From Bacteroidaceae bacterium (lineage in GTDB: Bacteria > Bacteroidota > Bacteroidia > Bacteroidales > Bacteroidaceae), in assembly GCA_017619585.1 (NCBI GenBank), contig JAFZSA010000024.1:1-64000 (forward strand): a DNA stretch of 64,000 nt. Direction: 5' to 3'. The translations under genes were made by a program, and so were the position numbers. The notes under the pieces are model-generated. The model saw nothing but the letters and a program-made list of their open reading frames with translations, ran no database searches and was not told the DNA's origin. Positions 26,212 to 34,155 of the stretch are shown here, piece after piece (the first letter of the stretch is position 1; each line of letters starts with the position of its first letter).

Positions 26212-27582
26212 CTAAACATCCTCCGGGAAAAGTGTAAGTTGTGTCATTTTAAAATATTCCTTCAATATTATGCGCCCCCAATCTTCAAGGTCTTCCTTTT
26301 GCAATTCGTCTGCGGACAAAAATCTCCCACTCTTTGAAATTCCTTTTTTTTGTATTAATTCTTCTGCATCTAACCACAGCTTAATGTCATCATCTACAGT
26401 TACAGTAAAGCAAATTGCAATATGCTTTCTACTCTTTTCAACAGTAGGAGTATAAATAATATTGGGGAGTGAGTCATCTAATGACACCGAGATTCCTATT
26501 TCCTCCTGAATTTCCCTTTTTAAGGTTGACTTACATATATCAAGAAAACTTTCTCCCTTAACCAAAATAACATCTTCCTTACGTGTATGTCCACCAACAT
26601 ATGGTAAAAGTCGATCCTTTTCTGGAGATTTCTCTGAATTAGCTATATTACTTTTCTTAACAACTAGAACTCTATTCTTCGTGTTCGTAATTACAGCAAT
26701 TGGTATAGGCTGCAAATAGGCGTCTTGATTCTCGACATCTTCACGGTAACCAAATTCTAACTGGCATCTATCAAACAAAGGTTTAATCTCATTAAACTCG
26801 AAGAAACGCTTGCTATTCAAAACGCCCATAAGTTCATCATTTTTTTCGAAGTAGCCAATCCGTTCCATCAAGACATCACGTAACGTGTTTAGTGTCTTCT
26901 CCGTGACATCCTTTCCTACTTCATCTTGATTCTTGTGGGTTGTATCAATAATAAATATTTTATGGAACTTTTTCTCATTTTTTTTGTGAGTTCTTTCTAT
27001 CGCATCAAGATAAGATCCCAAAGCATTAACATTCATGATGGAGCCAGGCTTGTCTGTGAGCAAATTGGCATATTCTCTTTCAATTGATGTCATAGGATCA
27101 GCACGGAATGCAAAGACAATGTCTATGGATTTTACTAATTCCTTTTGTAAAAGAAAGAGTTCCAAACTTCCTCTCAGTTGTAAATCCATTTTCTTACAAG
27201 AGCATAACCATTCGAACCAGCATAAGGCATCAAAAATACCACGGTCGAGAATTAATACATCTATCGAATTATCCTTATCTTCTATAGTGCCTATCATTCC
27301 TGCAAGCGACACACATGCAGTCCATATATTAAACATAGGACTCTGTTTATCTGTAACAGGACATACGCTTGCTCTCTCTTGAACAACTTTAACCTTAAAA
27401 CCATTTCTTTTCAAAAATAGTTCCAAAGAATTAATGCATGACGTTTTGCCTGCTTTGGGAGAACCACTGAACTCAATAACAATAGGACGTTTTTGCCGAT
27501 GCTGTTCTTTAAGAGAGCGGACTGTCTCCGCCAATGTTTGTAGTTCTTTTATGATTTTACGTCTTTCCTCCTTACTTATCAT
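26212..27582 (-). CDS. P-loop kinase-like domain fused to a NUDIX domain
   Basis: 456 aa. An N-terminal helical segment is followed by a Walker A motif GSPKAGKTSC (residues 40-49), a thymidylate-kinase-like DVLILDRGIFDALCW (the DRG plus hydrophobic strand resembles Walker B) and a helical lid-like region. From about residue 290 there is a NUDIX domain with VGGHTRKED and a NUDIX helix ending REIQEEIGI (about 356-364), the REUxEExGU core. It may phosphorylate and/or hydrolyse a nucleotide-type metabolite. The gene follows a small membrane-protein gene after 3 nt; the pair stands between two sugar-nucleotide blocks, unrelated to capsule synthesis. A defence or signalling cassette is possible but unproven. 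Confidence 0.75.
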   Translation of the reverse strand: MISKEERRKIIKELQTLAETVRSLKEQHRQKRPIVIEFSGSPKAGKTSCINSLELFLKRNGFKVKVVQERASVCPVTDKQSPMFNIWTACVSLAGMIGTIEDKDNSIDVLILDRGIFDALCWFEWLCSCKKMDLQLRGSLELFLLQKELVKSIDIVFAFRADPMTSIEREYANLLTDKPGSIMNVNALGSYLDAIERTHKKNEKKFHKIFIIDTTHKNQDEVGKDVTEKTLNTLRDVLMERIGYFEKNDELMGVLNSKRFFEFNEIKPLFDRCQLEFGYREDVENQDAYLQPIPIAVITNTKNRVLVVKKSNIANSEKSPEKDRLLPYVGGHTRKEDVILVKGESFLDICKSTLKREIQEEIGISVSLDDSLPNIIYTPTVEKSRKHIAICFTVTVDDDIKLWLDAEELIQKKGISKSGRFLSADELQKEDLEDWGRIILKEYFKMTQLTLFPEDV

Positions 27583-27585
27583 ATA

Positions 27586-28101
27586 TTACAAAATCTTCCC
27601 TATACGGTCCTTACTAACAAGCTCAAACATATCCATCACATTGCCTATTGAGAAACCGACAAAACCTGAAACGATAGCAGACAGGTACACCATACGCTCG
27701 TTAATAGCGCAATCCAAACCTCCACTAAGAAACAATAATCCGCCCATCAAACATACAACAAAAATAACAGAGAAAACCACTGAATATGCAGGACGCAACA
27801 AGAAATAGAACACATTTCCGACAAGCACAGACTTGTTAGTATTTACAGGAGAAACTCTGCCGTCAATACATGCTTTGTACAACTTCTGTGAATATCGAAC
27901 ACTTGTCATCATAGCTGCAGATGTCATCGAAACTAAAAATGTGTAGGTGCTAACATCATCCCAATCAAGTTTATTGTTTATTTTACATATCATAAGATAC
28001 AACAAAAGGCTCAACCCTGATAGTATTATAAGAATATAGAAAACAAACAGGAATATTATCCATCCTTCTTTCATATGATATTCAAGTGGCTTATTCTCCA
28101 T
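27586..28101 (-). CDS. four-helix membrane protein paired with the P-loop/NUDIX protein
   Basis: 171 aa with four hydrophobic segments (about residues 13-36, 48-67, 96-120 and 133-155) and short loops. No signal peptide or catalytic motif is seen. It starts MENKPLEYHM just downstream of a truncated sugar-epimerase remnant and is followed after 3 nt by the P-loop/NUDIX gene, so the two are one transcription unit. The arrangement of a small membrane protein plus a nucleotide-processing enzyme resembles sensor-effector pairs in antiphage systems; that reading is inference only. I do not recognise the family. Confidence 0.65.
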   Translation of the reverse strand: MENKPLEYHMKEGWIIFLFVFYILIILSGLSLLLYLMICKINNKLDWDDVSTYTFLVSMTSAAMMTSVRYSQKLYKACIDGRVSPVNTNKSVLVGNVFYFLLRPAYSVVFSVIFVVCLMGGLLFLSGGLDCAINERMVYLSAIVSGFVGFSIGNVMDMFELVSKDRIGKIL

Positions 28102-28127
28102 TGTTCTGTTTATTTACATTTGACATA

Positions 28128-28238
28128 TCATCCTATCATCCGAGCGAGAGTCTCAGCACTTGCTTTTATATCTGCTTCGAACATGCTGATCTGGCGGAAG
28201 GTCACACTATCAGCTATAAACTTATCTAAATTGAACAT
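28128..28238 (-). pseudogene. N-terminal remnant of an NDP-sugar epimerase/dehydratase
   Basis: A 36-codon frame starting MFNLDKFIADSVTFRQISMF, with the pattern [VI]-T-x-R-x-x-S-M-F-x-x-D-I. I recall this pattern from the N-terminal extension of polysaccharide-type SDR epimerases, just before the GxxGxxG nucleotide-binding loop. The frame stops at that point (after ARMIG), and the next gene is the unrelated membrane protein. It starts 2 nt after the capF stop, where an intact gene would fit the operon. Most likely a gene truncated when the membrane/P-loop-NUDIX cassette arrived. Confidence 0.5.
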
Positions 28239-28240
28239 AA

Positions 28241-29494
28241 TTATACTTTTTCAAAATAAGTGTCAGGTTTGTTGGGGTCAAAGATCTCGTTGCAGTACAT
28301 AACGGTCACAAGATTCTCAGTCTCGCTCAGATTGATGATGTTGTGGGTGTATCCAGGCAACATGTGGATGCACTGGATGTTATCTCCGCTAACCTCAAAC
28401 TCTATCACCTCATCTGTACCCAGCTTGCGCTCCTGTATCAAGCCATGACCGGCCACCACAATGAAGAACTCCCACTTGGTGTTGTGCCAATGCTGACCTT
28501 TGGTAATACCTGGTTTACTTATGTTGATGGACACCTGACCACAATTCAGGGTGTGAACTAACTCAGTAAACGACCCACGATCATCCACGTTCATCTTCAA
28601 AGGGAAAGCGACTTTCTCCTTGGGCAGGTAGCTGAGATACGTGCTATAGAGCTTCTTTGCAAATGAGTTGTAGGGTATCTCCGGTATCATTAACGTCTGG
28701 GGCTGAGCAGCAAATGACTTGAGCAGTTCTACAATCTCACCCAATGTCACTTTGTGCGTGATGGGGCAATAGCGATAAGCCCCCAAGCCCCCTGAAGGGG
28801 AGTGTTCAGCCCCTTCCAAAGTCTCCCCTTTAGGGGGATAAGGGGCTGGAATTACTTCCAAACCGTTGAAATCACACCTATGCGACTTTCCTTCCAGAAG
28901 TCCTATCATCTCATCCACGAGGTCGTCAATATACAGTAACTCCAATTCCACGCTGGGGTCGTTAACCGTATAAGGCAGATCGTTGGCAAATGCGTTGCAG
29001 AAGGTGGCTACAGCACTGTTGTAGTTAGGGCGGCACCATTTGCCAAACAAGTTCGGGAAGCGGTAAACATGTACCTCTGCACCTGTTTCCTTACCATACT
29101 CCAAGAACAAGTCCTCACCAGCCTTCTTAGAGCGACCATACTCGCTGTTGCCAAAGCGACCGGTCAGCGAAGCCTGCTGCGACGAACTGAGCATCACAGG
29201 GCAATTGTTCTTGTGCTTCTTCAAGGTGTCAAGCAACGTACTGGCAAACCCAAAGTTGCCCTGCATGAACTCCTCTTGGTTCTGCGGCCTATTCACACCC
29301 GCCAGGTTGAACACAAAGTCCGCTTTCGCACAGAACTCATCCAACAAAGCAGGATCAGTATCGAGGTCATACTCGAACACATCCTCAATACTCAGCTCAG
29401 GAAACCTCCTGTCCTTGCCCTCTTGTATATTGCGCAGGTTTGCGCAGAGATTTTTCCCCACAAACCCTTTCGCGCCAGTAACTAATATACGCAT
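28241..29494 (-). CDS. capF: UDP-sugar reductase/epimerase with C-terminal cupin, CapF/FnlB-type
   Basis: 417 aa. N-terminal SDR domain with VTGAKGFVGKNLC (residues 5-17), FVFNLAGVNRPQ and YGRSKKAGEDL (the YxxxK pair). The C-terminal 130 residues are a cupin with WHNTKWEFFIVVAGHG, as in bifunctional CapF. In the FucNAc pathway it converts the CapE product to UDP-6-deoxy-L-talosamine-type sugar for CapG. Between about residues 213 and 238 there is an insertion (PAPYPPKGETLEGAEHSPSG...) encoded by two GC-rich palindromes at 28776-28850, which is not expected in the family; it looks like an in-frame repeat between the two domains. CapG and CapE are encoded upstream at 29940 and 31559. Confidence 0.85.
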   Translation of the reverse strand: MRILVTGAKGFVGKNLCANLRNIQEGKDRRFPELSIEDVFEYDLDTDPALLDEFCAKADFVFNLAGVNRPQNQEEFMQGNFGFASTLLDTLKKHKNNCPVMLSSSQQASLTGRFGNSEYGRSKKAGEDLFLEYGKETGAEVHVYRFPNLFGKWCRPNYNSAVATFCNAFANDLPYTVNDPSVELELLYIDDLVDEMIGLLEGKSHRCDFNGLEVIPAPYPPKGETLEGAEHSPSGGLGAYRYCPITHKVTLGEIVELLKSFAAQPQTLMIPEIPYNSFAKKLYSTYLSYLPKEKVAFPLKMNVDDRGSFTELVHTLNCGQVSINISKPGITKGQHWHNTKWEFFIVVAGHGLIQERKLGTDEVIEFEVSGDNIQCIHMLPGYTHNIINLSETENLVTVMYCNEIFDPNKPDTYFEKV

Positions 29495-29538
29495 ATTCTT
29501 TTTTCTTTTTTGAACACGAATCTCACTAATAACACGAA

Positions 29539-29910
29539 TTAAAGAACTTTCCGTTCATACTCCAGTTCGTCTGGACAACCGAAATTAAGCAAAAGCCCCA
29601 ACTTGTAGTTGGTGGCATGAAGATAATTATAGACCTGAGACCGGTGAGCATCGTCTAACGCGCTTACCGCCTTCAGTTCTACGATTATCTTCCCAAAGCA
29701 CACAAAGTCTGCTTTGTAGGTTTGCTTAAGTTCTGTGCCATCGTAGTATATCTTAAGTTCTTTCTCACGTTCATAAGGAATACCTTGCTTTTGGAATTCT
29801 ATCTCCAATGCCTCTTGATAGACTGCCTCAAGGAACCCGTGCCCAAGGCCATTATAAACCTTGAATGCCGCTCCCATTATCATGTACGCCTCTTCCTTAT
29901 AAACTATCAT
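29539..29910 (-). CDS. GxxExxY family protein (copy 1)
   Basis: 123 aa. The name-giving motif is seen in GHGFLEAVYQEALEIEF (about residues 23-39). The nuclease-like core includes LKIYYDGTELKQTYKADFVC then GKIIVELKAV, resembling a PD-(D/E)xK arrangement (D...E-x-K). The family is widespread in Bacteroidetes, often between unrelated genes, and its function is not established. It lies between capF and capG, in the same direction, flanked by CACGAAT-type intergenic repeats. A second copy with about 85% similar protein sequence is encoded at 39239-39628. Both look like guests in the locus. Confidence 0.8.
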   Translation of the reverse strand: MIVYKEEAYMIMGAAFKVYNGLGHGFLEAVYQEALEIEFQKQGIPYEREKELKIYYDGTELKQTYKADFVCFGKIIVELKAVSALDDAHRSQVYNYLHATNYKLGLLLNFGCPDELEYERKVL

Positions 29911-29939
29911 ATTTGTTTGATTCGTGTAATTCGTGTTCG

Positions 29940-31103
29940 TTACACTTCTTTACGCCAAACCATTTTGTTAACAACACCCACATAGCTCTGGATAATGCGA
30001 ACAACCTTTGTGCTCACGTTCTCATCCACATAGTCGGGCACAGGAATGCCTGGCTTGGCATCTTTAATCAACTCTACAGCCACATCAACGCTCTGCAGCA
30101 ATCCCTTGGTATCAATACCGCTGAGGACGAAGCAACCTTTGTCCAAAGCTTCCGGACGCTCGGTGCTAGTGCGGATGCACACAGCAGGGAACGGATGCCC
30201 CTGGCTGGTGAAGAAGCTGCTTTCCTCCGGCAGTGTTCCAGAGTCGGATACCACACAAAAGGCGTTCATCTGAAGGCAGTTGTAGTCGTGGAATCCCAGG
30301 GGTTCGTGCTGGATAACACGTTTATCAAGCTGGAATCCGCTGGCCTCCAGACGCTTACGGCTGCGAGGATGGCAGCTGTAGAGGATGGGCATATCGTATT
30401 TCTCAGCCATCTGGTTGATGGCATTGAACAGGCTGAGGAAGTTCTTCTCCGTATCAATGTTCTCCTCGCGGTGGGCAGAAAGAAGAATATACTTCTTCGG
30501 TTCAAGGTTCAAGGAGTTCAAAATGTTTGAGGCCTTGATTTCATCAAGGTTATTGTGCAGTACCTCTGCCATAGGTGAACCAGTGACGTAGGTGCGCTCC
30601 TTGGGCAGACCTGTGTCGGCCAAGTAGCGTCTTGCATGCTCAGAGTATGCCATGTTCACATCACTGATGATGTCCACAATACGGCGGTTGGTCTCCTCGG
30701 GCAGGCATTCGTCCTTGCAGCGGTTACCAGCCTCCATGTGGAAAATGGGAATATGCAGGCGCTTTGCGCCAATCACGCTGAGACAAGAGTTTGTGTCGCC
30801 TAATACAAGGACGGCATCCGGTTTCACCTCCACCATCAGCTGGTAACTCTTGGCAATGATGTTGCCCATGGTCTCGCCCAGGTCATTGCCAACGGCCTCC
30901 ATATACACATCAGGGTCAGCCAACTTGAGGTCTTTGAAGAAAACTCCATTCAAGTTGTAATCATAGTTCTGACCCGTATGCGCCAGCAAACAGTCAAAAT
31001 ACTTACGGCACTCGTTAATCACTGCCGCCAAGCGGATAATCTCCGGGCGTGTACCCACTATGATAAGAAGCTTCAGCTTCCCGTTATTCTTAAATTCAGC
31101 CAT
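29940..31103 (-). CDS. capG: UDP-N-acetylglucosamine 2-epimerase family, CapG/FnlC-type
   Basis: 387 aa, GT-B-like non-hydrolysing epimerase fold. It has KLLIIVGTRPEIIRLAAVIN at the N-terminus, LLAHTGQNYDYNLN, VLVLGDTNSCLS, FHMEAGNRCKDECLPEETNRR within the substrate loop (Glu/Asn pairs present), LSAHREENID and CVVSDSGTLPEESSFF. CapG/FnlC performs the last step to UDP-N-acetyl-L-fucosamine. With CapE and CapF on either side, only small intercalated genes separate the pathway. The start ATG at 31103 follows a stretch of dispersed repeat (GCCCCCAAGCCCCCTAAAGG). Confidence 0.87.
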   Translation of the reverse strand: MAEFKNNGKLKLLIIVGTRPEIIRLAAVINECRKYFDCLLAHTGQNYDYNLNGVFFKDLKLADPDVYMEAVGNDLGETMGNIIAKSYQLMVEVKPDAVLVLGDTNSCLSVIGAKRLHIPIFHMEAGNRCKDECLPEETNRRIVDIISDVNMAYSEHARRYLADTGLPKERTYVTGSPMAEVLHNNLDEIKASNILNSLNLEPKKYILLSAHREENIDTEKNFLSLFNAINQMAEKYDMPILYSCHPRSRKRLEASGFQLDKRVIQHEPLGFHDYNCLQMNAFCVVSDSGTLPEESSFFTSQGHPFPAVCIRTSTERPEALDKGCFVLSGIDTKGLLQSVDVAVELIKDAKPGIPVPDYVDENVSTKVVRIIQSYVGVVNKMVWRKEV

Positions 31104-31124
31104 AATATTCGGCCCCCAAGCCCC

Positions 31125-31529
31125 CTAAAGGGGAGCGTTTTCGTAGAGGGCATTATTTATTTTTGTTAATACTAAATCTATCCCGTTAAAGAGTTCCTCG
31201 TTCGTGAATCGAATAACTCTATATCCATTTCCTTGTAGATTCGCAGTACGTTGTTCGTCACTTATTTGTTGTTCTGGAAAAGAATGATACCCACCATCCA
31301 ACTCAATAATAAGCATTTTTTCCAAACAGGCAAAGTCAGCGATATACTGCCCAATGATGTGCTGCCTACGAAACCGGACGCCAAGCTGCTTATTGCTCAA
31401 ATAAAACCATAACAGTCTTTCTGCCTCCGTAGGATTATTCCTATTCTCTTTAGCAAACGCCCATAGCAATGGGTACTCTATCACATCTACAGAATGTCTA
31501 ACACTACCCTTCACACGCTTATCTACCAT
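31125..31529 (-). CDS. DUF559 endonuclease-like protein
   Basis: 134 aa. The family pattern is clear: NPTEAERLLWFYLSNKQLG, VRFRRQHIIGQYIADFACLE and MLIIELDGGYH, then RTANLQGNGYRVIRFTNEEL. The D...E-x-D and YRVIRF pieces correspond to the Vsr/restriction-endonuclease-like fold. Members are predicted nucleases of unknown role that occur singly between genes in many bacteria. It is located between capG and capE, bracketed by CCCCTAAAGGGG-type repeats on both sides (31112-31130 and 31530-31558), so it could be mobile as a small repeat-flanked unit. Not required for polysaccharide synthesis. Confidence 0.8.
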   Translation of the reverse strand: MVDKRVKGSVRHSVDVIEYPLLWAFAKENRNNPTEAERLLWFYLSNKQLGVRFRRQHIIGQYIADFACLEKMLIIELDGGYHSFPEQQISDEQRTANLQGNGYRVIRFTNEELFNGIDLVLTKINNALYENAPL

Positions 31530-31558
31530 AAAACTCCCCTTTAGGGGGTATGGGGGCT

Positions 31559-32656
31559 TTACACTAGATTAGGAATACCATTAAGTTCGTTCTGAATGTA
31601 CGTAAGGTTTGCAATCTTTTCCTTAGTTTCTTCCAGATTCAGGCGCTTGGTATTGTTAGAGTTGAACTCTTCAATCGTTGCGCGCTTCACGTCACCCTCC
31701 TTGAAGTACTTATCGTAGTTCAGGTCGCGGTTGTCAGCGGGAACTGCATAGAAATTGCCCATATCAATAGCCTTGGCAGCCTCTTCCTTGGTCAGCAACG
31801 TCTCGTACATCTTCTCACCATGGCGGATGCCGATGACCCTGATTTCAGGACCATCAGGGTTCAAGGTGTTTGAAGAGTTCAAGGAGTTCAAGGCTTCGCC
31901 ATACTGATGCTTGAACAGTTCTACCACAGCCTCAGCCTGCGTCTGGATGGTACAAGCAGGGGCTTTCTGCACCAGGATGTCACCATTCTTACCGTTCTCA
32001 AAAGCAAAGAGCACAAGGTCAACAGCCTCTTCCAAACTCATGATGAAGCGCGTCATCGAAGGCTCGGTGATGGTGATAGGATTGCCCTTACGGATCTGGT
32101 CAATCCAGAGAGGAATAACCGAACCTCTTGAGCACATCACATTACCGTAGCGGGTGCAACAGATCTTGGTGTCGCCACTCATACGGCTCTTGGCCACGGC
32201 AATCTTCTCCTCGATAGCCTTGGTGATACCCATAGAATTGATAGGATAAGCCGCCTTGTCTGTACTCAGGCAAATCACGCACTTCACGCCTGCATCAATA
32301 GCTGCATCCAATGTATTATCAGTACCTATCACATTGGTCTTAACCGCCTCCATCGGGAAGAACTCGCAAGAAGGAACCTGCTTCAGGGCGGCAGCATGGA
32401 ACACGTAGTCCACACCCTTCATTGCATATTTCAAAGTAGACTTGTTACGCACATCTCCAATATAGAACTTAATCTTGTTGGCCACCTCCGGCATACGCGC
32501 CTGGAAGTCGTGACGCATATCGTCCTGCTTCTTCTCGTCTCTACTAAAGATTCTTATTTCACCTATATCGGTGCACAAGAATCTATTTAAAACAGCGTTA
32601 CCAAAACTACCAGTGCCTCCAGTGATCAGGAGGACTTTGTCCTTAAATACTGACAT
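31559..32656 (-). CDS. capE: UDP-GlcNAc 4,6-dehydratase/5-epimerase, CapE/FnlA-type
   Basis: 365 aa. SDR enzyme with the nucleotide loop ITGGTGSFGNAVLNRFL (residues 11-27), FSRDEKKQDDMRH, VFHAAALKQVPSCEFFPMEA, NVIGTDNTLDAAID, CLSTDKAAYPINSMG (with the Met-containing variant of the YxxxK region), CTRYGNVMCSRGSVIPLW and RFIMSLEEAVDLVLFA. CapE/FnlA makes the 4-keto-6-deoxy intermediate of the UDP-L-FucNAc pathway. It is the first of the three FucNAc genes in transcription order; about 110 bp separate it from the four-gene accessory unit upstream. Confidence 0.9.
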   Translation of the reverse strand: MSVFKDKVLLITGGTGSFGNAVLNRFLCTDIGEIRIFSRDEKKQDDMRHDFQARMPEVANKIKFYIGDVRNKSTLKYAMKGVDYVFHAAALKQVPSCEFFPMEAVKTNVIGTDNTLDAAIDAGVKCVICLSTDKAAYPINSMGITKAIEEKIAVAKSRMSGDTKICCTRYGNVMCSRGSVIPLWIDQIRKGNPITITEPSMTRFIMSLEEAVDLVLFAFENGKNGDILVQKAPACTIQTQAEAVVELFKHQYGEALNSLNSSNTLNPDGPEIRVIGIRHGEKMYETLLTKEEAAKAIDMGNFYAVPADNRDLNYDKYFKEGDVKRATIEEFNSNNTKRLNLEETKEKIANLTYIQNELNGIPNLV

Positions 32657-32772
32657 GATTTATATTGTTTTTATTTTATTTGCTTTGTTTTTATGTTGAT
32701 TCAACTTTAGAGTCTAGTTTGTAAAAAACCTTTTTGTCTTGTGAGAGCAGCGAGGCAAAGTCTCTTCATCGG

Positions 32773-33564
32773 TCAATCAAAATTCGAGTCTCCGAAATAT
32801 TGCTTTAATTCATCCAGCAGGTTTCCAAAACTATCTGATGATTTCTTCAATTCATAGAAAATCTTTTCCTTTTCCGGAAAGAAGGTCGTATCATACACTG
32901 TAATGATAACGCTATCACCCTGAGGACTATACTGTAACTTTTCTGGGTGTTGTCTAGACATCGCAACCATAAAGCCTATCCAATAATTCCCAATTGATTT
33001 TTCCAGCACCTTAGTTGGTATCTCTTTATTCGTCAATTTGGACATGCATAAAGCATACAATGCAATATTTGCAAAAGTAGGATAATTGCTCAAATTGTAT
33101 TTATCACCAAGGGAAGAAGAAATATGGCTATCACCTAATAAAGATTTTAATTCTTGTATCTCACTCCTCGTTTTTGTCTGATCTTCTGTCAACTGATCAA
33201 AACGATTTTTGATGGGATTCAATTTTTCCGATATAGATTGTTCTATATGTGAGAACCCCTGCAATTGTTCATCAATTTTACGTTCAATATTTGCGATTCC
33301 TGTATATTGATTATTAGACTTTTGTCCAGACCATAGAGAATAAACTATCGACACAACAGCTAACACAATAGACACAATGGTCGATGCGAACGAAAAATTC
33401 TGAAATGCTTCATTTGATACACATCTTGGAATTACACACAATGTACAAATCATTATTATACCACATATAATAACAATGTAAACCAAATGAAGCCTATAAA
33501 CTGTCTTTATATGCAACACATCTTTTACGCAATCGTTTGGTTTTGTAGCTTTCTGATCTTCCAT
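32773..33564 (-). CDS. membrane-anchored coiled-coil protein of unknown function
   Basis: 263 aa from the ATG at 33564, which lies 2 nt after the stop of the Cas2-like gene; a TTG-started extension to 33594 would overlap it. There are two hydrophobic segments (YIVIICGIIMICTLCVI and FASTIVSIVLAVVSIVYSLW). They are followed by a likely coiled coil (INEQLQ-type heptads around IERKIDEQLQ and KLNPIKNRFDQLTEDQTK) and a soluble C-terminal domain of about 120 residues. No catalytic motif is recognised. Topology suggests a membrane sensor or effector with a cytoplasmic C-terminus. Last gene of the four-gene unit 34617 to 32773. Confidence 0.6.
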   Translation of the reverse strand: MEDQKATKPNDCVKDVLHIKTVYRLHLVYIVIICGIIMICTLCVIPRCVSNEAFQNFSFASTIVSIVLAVVSIVYSLWSGQKSNNQYTGIANIERKIDEQLQGFSHIEQSISEKLNPIKNRFDQLTEDQTKTRSEIQELKSLLGDSHISSSLGDKYNLSNYPTFANIALYALCMSKLTNKEIPTKVLEKSIGNYWIGFMVAMSRQHPEKLQYSPQGDSVIITVYDTTFFPEKEKIFYELKKSSDSFGNLLDELKQYFGDSNFD

Positions 33565-33566
33565 AT

Positions 33567-33839
33567 TCAATATTCCAGATGATCTTTTATCCAATTACTG
33601 ACCTCATTGGGTAAACCAATCCATGCAGCAGGAGCTTTGACAACACCAACATATAACATGTCATTATTATCTATTGCTCGTCTGTATTTATCCCTTAAGG
33701 CAACTGCCGTTTCGTCACTATCAACCAAATATGCAGAACCTCCCAACCTAGCCCATGCAGGCTCTTGCTTTATTAAATCAAGCAACTGTTCATATTTTTG
33801 ACCAGGTTCGACTAAGTCATAAGATACTATATATATCAT
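33567..33839 (-). CDS. Cas2/SinR-like small ferredoxin-fold protein
   Basis: 90 aa. The N-terminus MIYIVSYDLVEPGQKYEQLL, the segment WARLGGSAYLVDSDETA and the C-terminal helix resemble Cas2 and VapD-type ferredoxin-fold ribonucleases (beta1 ending in a D, then LGGSxYLV in place of QxSVF). There is no Cas1, other cas gene or CRISPR repeat nearby, so it is a stand-alone family member, probably of the SinR-annotated group. It may be a toxin-like RNase or have lost activity. Located in a compact four-gene unit with two small membrane proteins and a larger membrane coiled-coil protein. Confidence 0.65.
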   Translation of the reverse strand: MIYIVSYDLVEPGQKYEQLLDLIKQEPAWARLGGSAYLVDSDETAVALRDKYRRAIDNNDMLYVGVVKAPAAWIGLPNEVSNWIKDHLEY

Positions 33840-33863
33840 ATCGGTATCTATTATCAGATCAAT

Positions 33864-34130
33864 TCAATTATAGTATTCCTTGCTAACCAAGCCTGCTATT
33901 CCGAAAGCCAACAAGCCTAGAGCACCTAACCCGGCAAGGCATGTGTATTTTATCATCTTGTCTCTATTCTGAGCCAATTCACATGCATTCACCTGAGCAG
34001 GAAAATCCTTTTGTAACTCTTTCTCATAAATATACAGATACCTATACCGAGCCATCTGCCCGATATTGAGGAATGTTTTCAGACTCAACTTCGTCAATTC
34101 CGCAACATCTTTTCTTTTCGTCGTATCCAT
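33864..34130 (-). CDS. small protein with one C-terminal membrane segment
   Basis: 88 aa. A soluble, basic and helical N-terminal part (residues 1-58, with LSLKTFLNIGQMARYRYLYI) is followed by one hydrophobic segment near 62-81 (CLAGLGALGLLAFGIAGLV) and a very short tail. No signal peptide. It sits 24 nt downstream of the Cas2-like gene's start side and 25 nt from the next gene, same direction. Function is not recognised. In the context of its neighbours it may be a membrane-acting effector or an anchor for a complex. Confidence 0.55.
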   Translation of the reverse strand: MDTTKRKDVAELTKLSLKTFLNIGQMARYRYLYIYEKELQKDFPAQVNACELAQNRDKMIKYTCLAGLGALGLLAFGIAGLVSKEYYN

Positions 34131-34155
34131 CGTTCTCAGTATTATTCTTATTCAA

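Noticed and set aside
33567..33839. CRISPR-Cas locus because of the Cas2-like protein
   Set aside because: No Cas1, effector genes or spaced direct repeats in the surrounding 5 kb.
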